Source: Deltaproteobacteria bacterium (GTDB taxonomy: Bacteria > Desulfobacterota > Desulfobacteria > Desulfobacterales > JAFDDL01). Taken from it: a stretch of DNA of 6,872 nucleotides. The stretch is from positions 1-6,872 of the forward strand of contig JAFDDL010000190.1 of the NCBI GenBank assembly GCA_019310865.1, given 5' to 3'. The position numbers and the translations under genes are program-made. Positions 4,582 through 6,872 of the stretch are shown here, in pieces; the stretch's first letter is position 1, and each line of letters starts with the position of its first letter. The notes under the pieces were generated by a model. The model worked only from the letters and a program-made list of their open reading frames with translations, made no database searches and was not told the origin of the DNA.

Positions 4582-6198
4582 ATGAAACCGATATTATTAT
4601 ACGATACCACCTTACGAGACGGCACCCAGGGGGAAAACATCAACTTTTCCGCTGAAGAGAAAATCAAAATTGCGTTGCGGCTCGATCAAATTGGTATCCA
4701 CTATATTGAAGGCGGTTGGCCTGGCTCCAACCCACGCGACATGCGTTTCTTTGAACTGGCCCGGCAAACGAAGTTCAAGCAGGCACGCATCGCGGCGTTT
4801 TGCGCAACACGAAGACCTGGCATCCTTGCCTTTGAAGACCCGAGCCTGAAGGCAGCACTGGACTGCAAAACACCGGTGGTGACCGTTTTCGGAAAAACCT
4901 GGGACCTTCACGTGGAAAAGATCATGGACAATACCCTGGAAGAAAATTTGAACATGATCCGTGAATCGGTCTGCTTTTTCAAAGAGCGGGGCCGGGAAGT
5001 CATATACGACGCCGAGCATTTTTTCGACGGTTTCAAGGAAAACCCGGAATATGCCCTTCGAACATTATTTGCCGCCAAAGAAGCCGGTGCTGACCTGATA
5101 GTGCTATGCGACACCAACGGCGGCACCCTGCATCACGACCTTGAATCGGTGTTTCGACAGACGCATCCGGAAATATCACAACATGGCGAAACAGACGTGC
5201 GGCTGGGCATTCATGCCCACAACGACTGCGGCCTGGCCGTGGCAAACAGCATTTCTGCGGTTCACGCCGGCGCCCAGATGATCCAGGGAACCATCAATGG
5301 CTACGGCGAACGCTGCGGCAATGCGGATCTTACATCGATTATCCCCATCCTTCAGACAAAGATGGATCGCCCCTGTGTAAAGCAGGAACAGCTTTCAGAA
5401 TTAAAAAAACTATCGCGATTTGTCAGTGAGACGGCCAATATGACCCCAAATAATGCCCGGCCGTTTGTGGGCCACAGCGCATTTGCCCATAAGGGCGGTA
5501 TCCATGTCAGCGCGGTAATGAAGCAACCCCGGGCCTATGAGCACATGGATCCGGGACTTGTGGGCAACAGAAGACGGGTCCTGGTATCCGACCTTTCCGG
5601 CAAAAGCAATATCGAGTACAAAGCCGAAGAACTCGGCATCCCTTTGGATAACGGTTACGACAGCAAGCAAATCGTTTCGGAAATTAAAAACCTGGAGCAG
5701 GAAGGTTACCAGTTCGATGTGGCGGAAGGCTCCTTGAAGATCTTGTTTGAAAAATACACGGAGCGCTTCAAGCCGTTGTTCAAGCTGGAAAATTATCGCA
5801 TCTCCATGGAAAAGGACAAGGACAACAACTGCTGGGCCCACGCCACGGTAAAGGTATCGGTGGGAGACCGAACGGAGCTCACAGCCGCAGAGGGCCACGG
5901 ACCGGTCAATGCCCTGGATAACGCCATGCGAAAAGTCCTCAACAAGTTCTATCCGGGTCTTGACGCCATGCGTCTGGTGGATTTTAAAGTTCGGGTCATC
6001 GACGGCCGCGATGCCACGGCCGCAAAGGTCCGGGTCATCATCGACTCCAGGGACCACGAACACATCTGGAGCACCATCGGTGTTTCCACCGATATCATCG
6101 AAGCCAGCTGGAAGGCCCTGTCCGACAGCTTCCAGTATAAACTGTCAAAGGACTGCGCTGGGCAATCCGGCACCGGGACGCATTGTCAGAAAGAATAA
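4582..6198 (+). CDS. cimA: (R)-Citramalate synthase
   Basis: Condenses acetyl-CoA with pyruvate to (R)-citramalate, opening the threonine-independent route to 2-oxobutyrate and isoleucine. The 538-aa protein matches the bacterial citramalate synthase family (Geobacter type) rather than LeuA. The HMGL-like barrel has DTTLRDGTQGENI (8-20; D13 a metal ligand), GGWPGSNPRD (44-53), IHAHNDCGLA (210-219; H211, H213) and NGYGERCGNADL (239-250; N247). HKGGIHVSAV is at 303-312. The C-terminal LeuA-type regulatory domain (about 400-520) has EGHGPVNALDNA (437-448) and STDIIEASWKAL (502-513). ATG 4582 is preceded by AAGGGA (4566-4571). The last 17 or so residues (from SKDCAGQS) look non-conserved, and the stop codon abuts an inverted repeat. 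Divergent from leuA and probably controlled by the isoleucine leader. Confidence 0.95.
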   Translation: MKPILLYDTTLRDGTQGENINFSAEEKIKIALRLDQIGIHYIEGGWPGSNPRDMRFFELARQTKFKQARIAAFCATRRPGILAFEDPSLKAALDCKTPVVTVFGKTWDLHVEKIMDNTLEENLNMIRESVCFFKERGREVIYDAEHFFDGFKENPEYALRTLFAAKEAGADLIVLCDTNGGTLHHDLESVFRQTHPEISQHGETDVRLGIHAHNDCGLAVANSISAVHAGAQMIQGTINGYGERCGNADLTSIIPILQTKMDRPCVKQEQLSELKKLSRFVSETANMTPNNARPFVGHSAFAHKGGIHVSAVMKQPRAYEHMDPGLVGNRRRVLVSDLSGKSNIEYKAEELGIPLDNGYDSKQIVSEIKNLEQEGYQFDVAEGSLKILFEKYTERFKPLFKLENYRISMEKDKDNNCWAHATVKVSVGDRTELTAAEGHGPVNALDNAMRKVLNKFYPGLDAMRLVDFKVRVIDGRDATAAKVRVIIDSRDHEHIWSTIGVSTDIIEASWKALSDSFQYKLSKDCAGQSGTGTHCQKE

Positions 6199-6290
6199 GT
6201 GCTCAGTGCTGAATGTTAAGTCGTGGAATTTTGACGATTTGTAAGGGAAAACCTTTACTTAGCACCCAGCACTGAGCACTCAGCACTGCT
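6198..6290. repeat. Inverted repeat at convergent gene ends
   Basis: AGTGCTCAGTGCTG (6198-6211) and its exact complement CAGCACTGAGCACT (6267-6280) form a 14-bp stem. TAAGT and ACTTA extend it inside the 55-base loop. The right arm continues as near-repeats of a 7-base unit (GCACTGA, GCACTCA, GCACTGC; 6270-6290). The element begins on the last base of the cimA stop codon and lies before the 3' end of the leftward gene. It may be a MITE-like insertion and could act as a two-way transcript end, but no clear T-run terminator follows. A short CCGG-TTTTG-CCGG hairpin (6298-6310) lies just beyond. Confidence 0.6.
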
Positions 6291-6310
6291 ATTTTTCCGG
6301 TTTTGCCGGA

Positions 6311-6736
6311 TTAGGGATGGATCGCCTCATTGACGGTGGTCTGCTGATTAACGTTGATTTTTTCTAGAACCAGCATGGTTTTTTTCATGTAGCCAATGCC
6401 GTTTTTCTGTTCCACATCGAGACGGTAGTCCCCCGAAAGGCGAAATACGCCCCATTGATCGGTCTGCATGCCCGTTTCGTGTATGTGGGCCGCAGCCGCT
6501 TCAGGGCTTTCAAACGCCACACCGCCGGCTATGAGGCCCCATAATATGGGACCGAATTTTAATACCACACGTCCCTTTTCCAGCCCCCGGTCATAGTGGT
6601 GGTCGCCAATGGCGTATGCCGGTGCCTTTGTGTTTCGGCGGATGACCGGTTCAGAAGCCTTTTTAAACTGCCACAGCCCGATCATCAGGATGAACATGAG
6701 GGTCAGGATCGATGCTTGAAAATGTTTGTTGCCCAT
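6311..6736 (-). CDS. Membrane-anchored protein, unknown function
   Basis: Protein of 141 aa that I cannot assign to a family. One hydrophobic segment at about residues 7-23 (within ASILTLMFILMIGLWQF), followed by KK, looks like an N-terminal membrane anchor with the rest probably outside the membrane. The soluble part has VVLKFGPILWGLIAGGVAF (58-76), SPEAAAAHI (77-85) and a probable beta-rich C-terminal part (WGVFRLSGDYRLDV, 95-108; MLVLEKINV, 121-129). ATG 6736 is chosen because it follows AGGG at a suitable distance and begins right before the hydrophobic segment. A longer frame from 6814 would begin inside the terminal repeat. Its likely promoter is carried by that repeat. Confidence 0.65.
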   Translation of the reverse strand: MGNKHFQASILTLMFILMIGLWQFKKASEPVIRRNTKAPAYAIGDHHYDRGLEKGRVVLKFGPILWGLIAGGVAFESPEAAAAHIHETGMQTDQWGVFRLSGDYRLDVEQKNGIGYMKKTMLVLEKINVNQQTTVNEAIHP

Positions 6737-6754
6737 AAAAAACCCTGGCTCTTT

Positions 6755-6867
6755 GGGCTCGCACAGAAATAAATTCACAATTTTAGGTGTTGAGGCGCCC
6801 ACATGGCAAGGCACGAAAATTAAAGAATATCAGGATATTCTGTATTTTCGTAACGCCGCCAGGTGGG
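6755..6867 (-). repeat. Palindromic dispersed-type repeat, right copy
   Basis: Inverted partner of the repeat at the left end: 6772-6867 matches the reverse complement of 1-96 at 94 of 96 bases, with looser similarity to 6755. This copy keeps GCCATGTGGG, which pairs better with the opposite CCCAC arm than the left copy does, so it may be closer to the family consensus. Five more bases (6868-6872) lie outside the match. Confidence 0.85.
6780..6809 (-). promoter_or_regulatory. Sigma70-like promoter inside right repeat
   Basis: The minus strand carries TTGCCA (6809-6804) and TAAAAT (6785-6780) 18 bp apart, identical to the promoter-like pair in the left repeat. The predicted start near 6773 is about 37 bases before the ATG of the leftward membrane-anchored gene. 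Prediction only. Confidence 0.5.
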
Positions 6868-6872
6868 ATGCA

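Noticed and set aside
5410..6063. Minus-strand open frame of 217 codons
   Set aside because: Antisense to the conserved C-terminal half of cimA; no ribosome site or domain supports it.
6298..6310. CCGG-TTTTG-CCGG as an intrinsic terminator
   Set aside because: The stem is only 4 bp and neither strand has a T-run following it.
6737..6814. Longer N-terminus for the membrane-anchored protein
   Set aside because: It would begin inside the dispersed repeat; the shorter start has a ribosome site and puts the membrane segment at the N-terminus.
1..6867. Whole window as a transposon bounded by inverted repeats
   Set aside because: No transposase, integrase or target-site duplication is seen, the contents are biosynthetic genes, and each end repeat is itself a palindrome, as in dispersed repeat families.

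Overview
The window reads as chromosomal DNA from a Gram-negative anaerobe, most plausibly a sulfate-reducing Desulfobacterota (Desulfobacteraceae/Desulfosarcinaceae type). This is an inference from the style of the CimA and LeuA proteins, the combined MshEN-PilT ATPase, the moderate GC content and the dispersed palindromic repeats. It is not a database result.

Layout, left to right. (1) Bases 1-113 are one copy of a palindromic repeat whose near-identical inverted copy closes the window at 6755-6867. Each copy carries a sigma70-like promoter pointing inward. (2) Bases 130-2347 hold a rightward cassette: a PilT-type ATPase with an N-terminal MshEN domain, a 20-codon ORF that overlaps both neighbours, and a 193-aa protein with two Sm/Hfq-like segments. 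(3) Bases 2405-3958 on the minus strand encode 2-isopropylmalate synthase (leuA), facing the cassette. (4) Bases 3959-4581 form a regulatory region between two divergent genes. (5) Bases 4582-6198 on the plus strand encode (R)-citramalate synthase (cimA). (6) After a second, smaller inverted repeat, a leftward gene for a 141-aa membrane-anchored protein of unknown function ends the window.

The most interesting part is the leuA-cimA regulatory region. Neither leader peptide was a supplied gene call, yet both can be read directly. On the minus strand a 22-codon ORF with 8 Leu codons precedes a perfect 17-bp terminator hairpin in front of leuA. On the plus strand a 29-codon ORF with 9 Ile codons precedes a perfect 16-bp hairpin plus nine T in front of cimA. 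In both, a 10-12 base segment overlapping or ending at the leader stop codon can pair with the 5' arm of the terminator, giving an antiterminator. A ribosome stalled at Leu or Ile codons would leave that segment free (read-through). A ribosome reaching the stop codon would cover it (termination). LeuA and CimA are paralogous acetyl-CoA-condensing enzymes whose products enter the same LeuCD/LeuB steps. The region therefore looks like a back-to-back pair of attenuators, each sensing the end product of its own branch.

The left cassette pairs a type IV pilus-like ATPase carrying a near-consensus c-di-GMP-binding MshEN motif with a double Hfq-like protein. This recalls the known contact between Hfq and the pilus ATPase in cyanobacteria. 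No tRNA, rRNA, CRISPR array, transposase or integrase was found.
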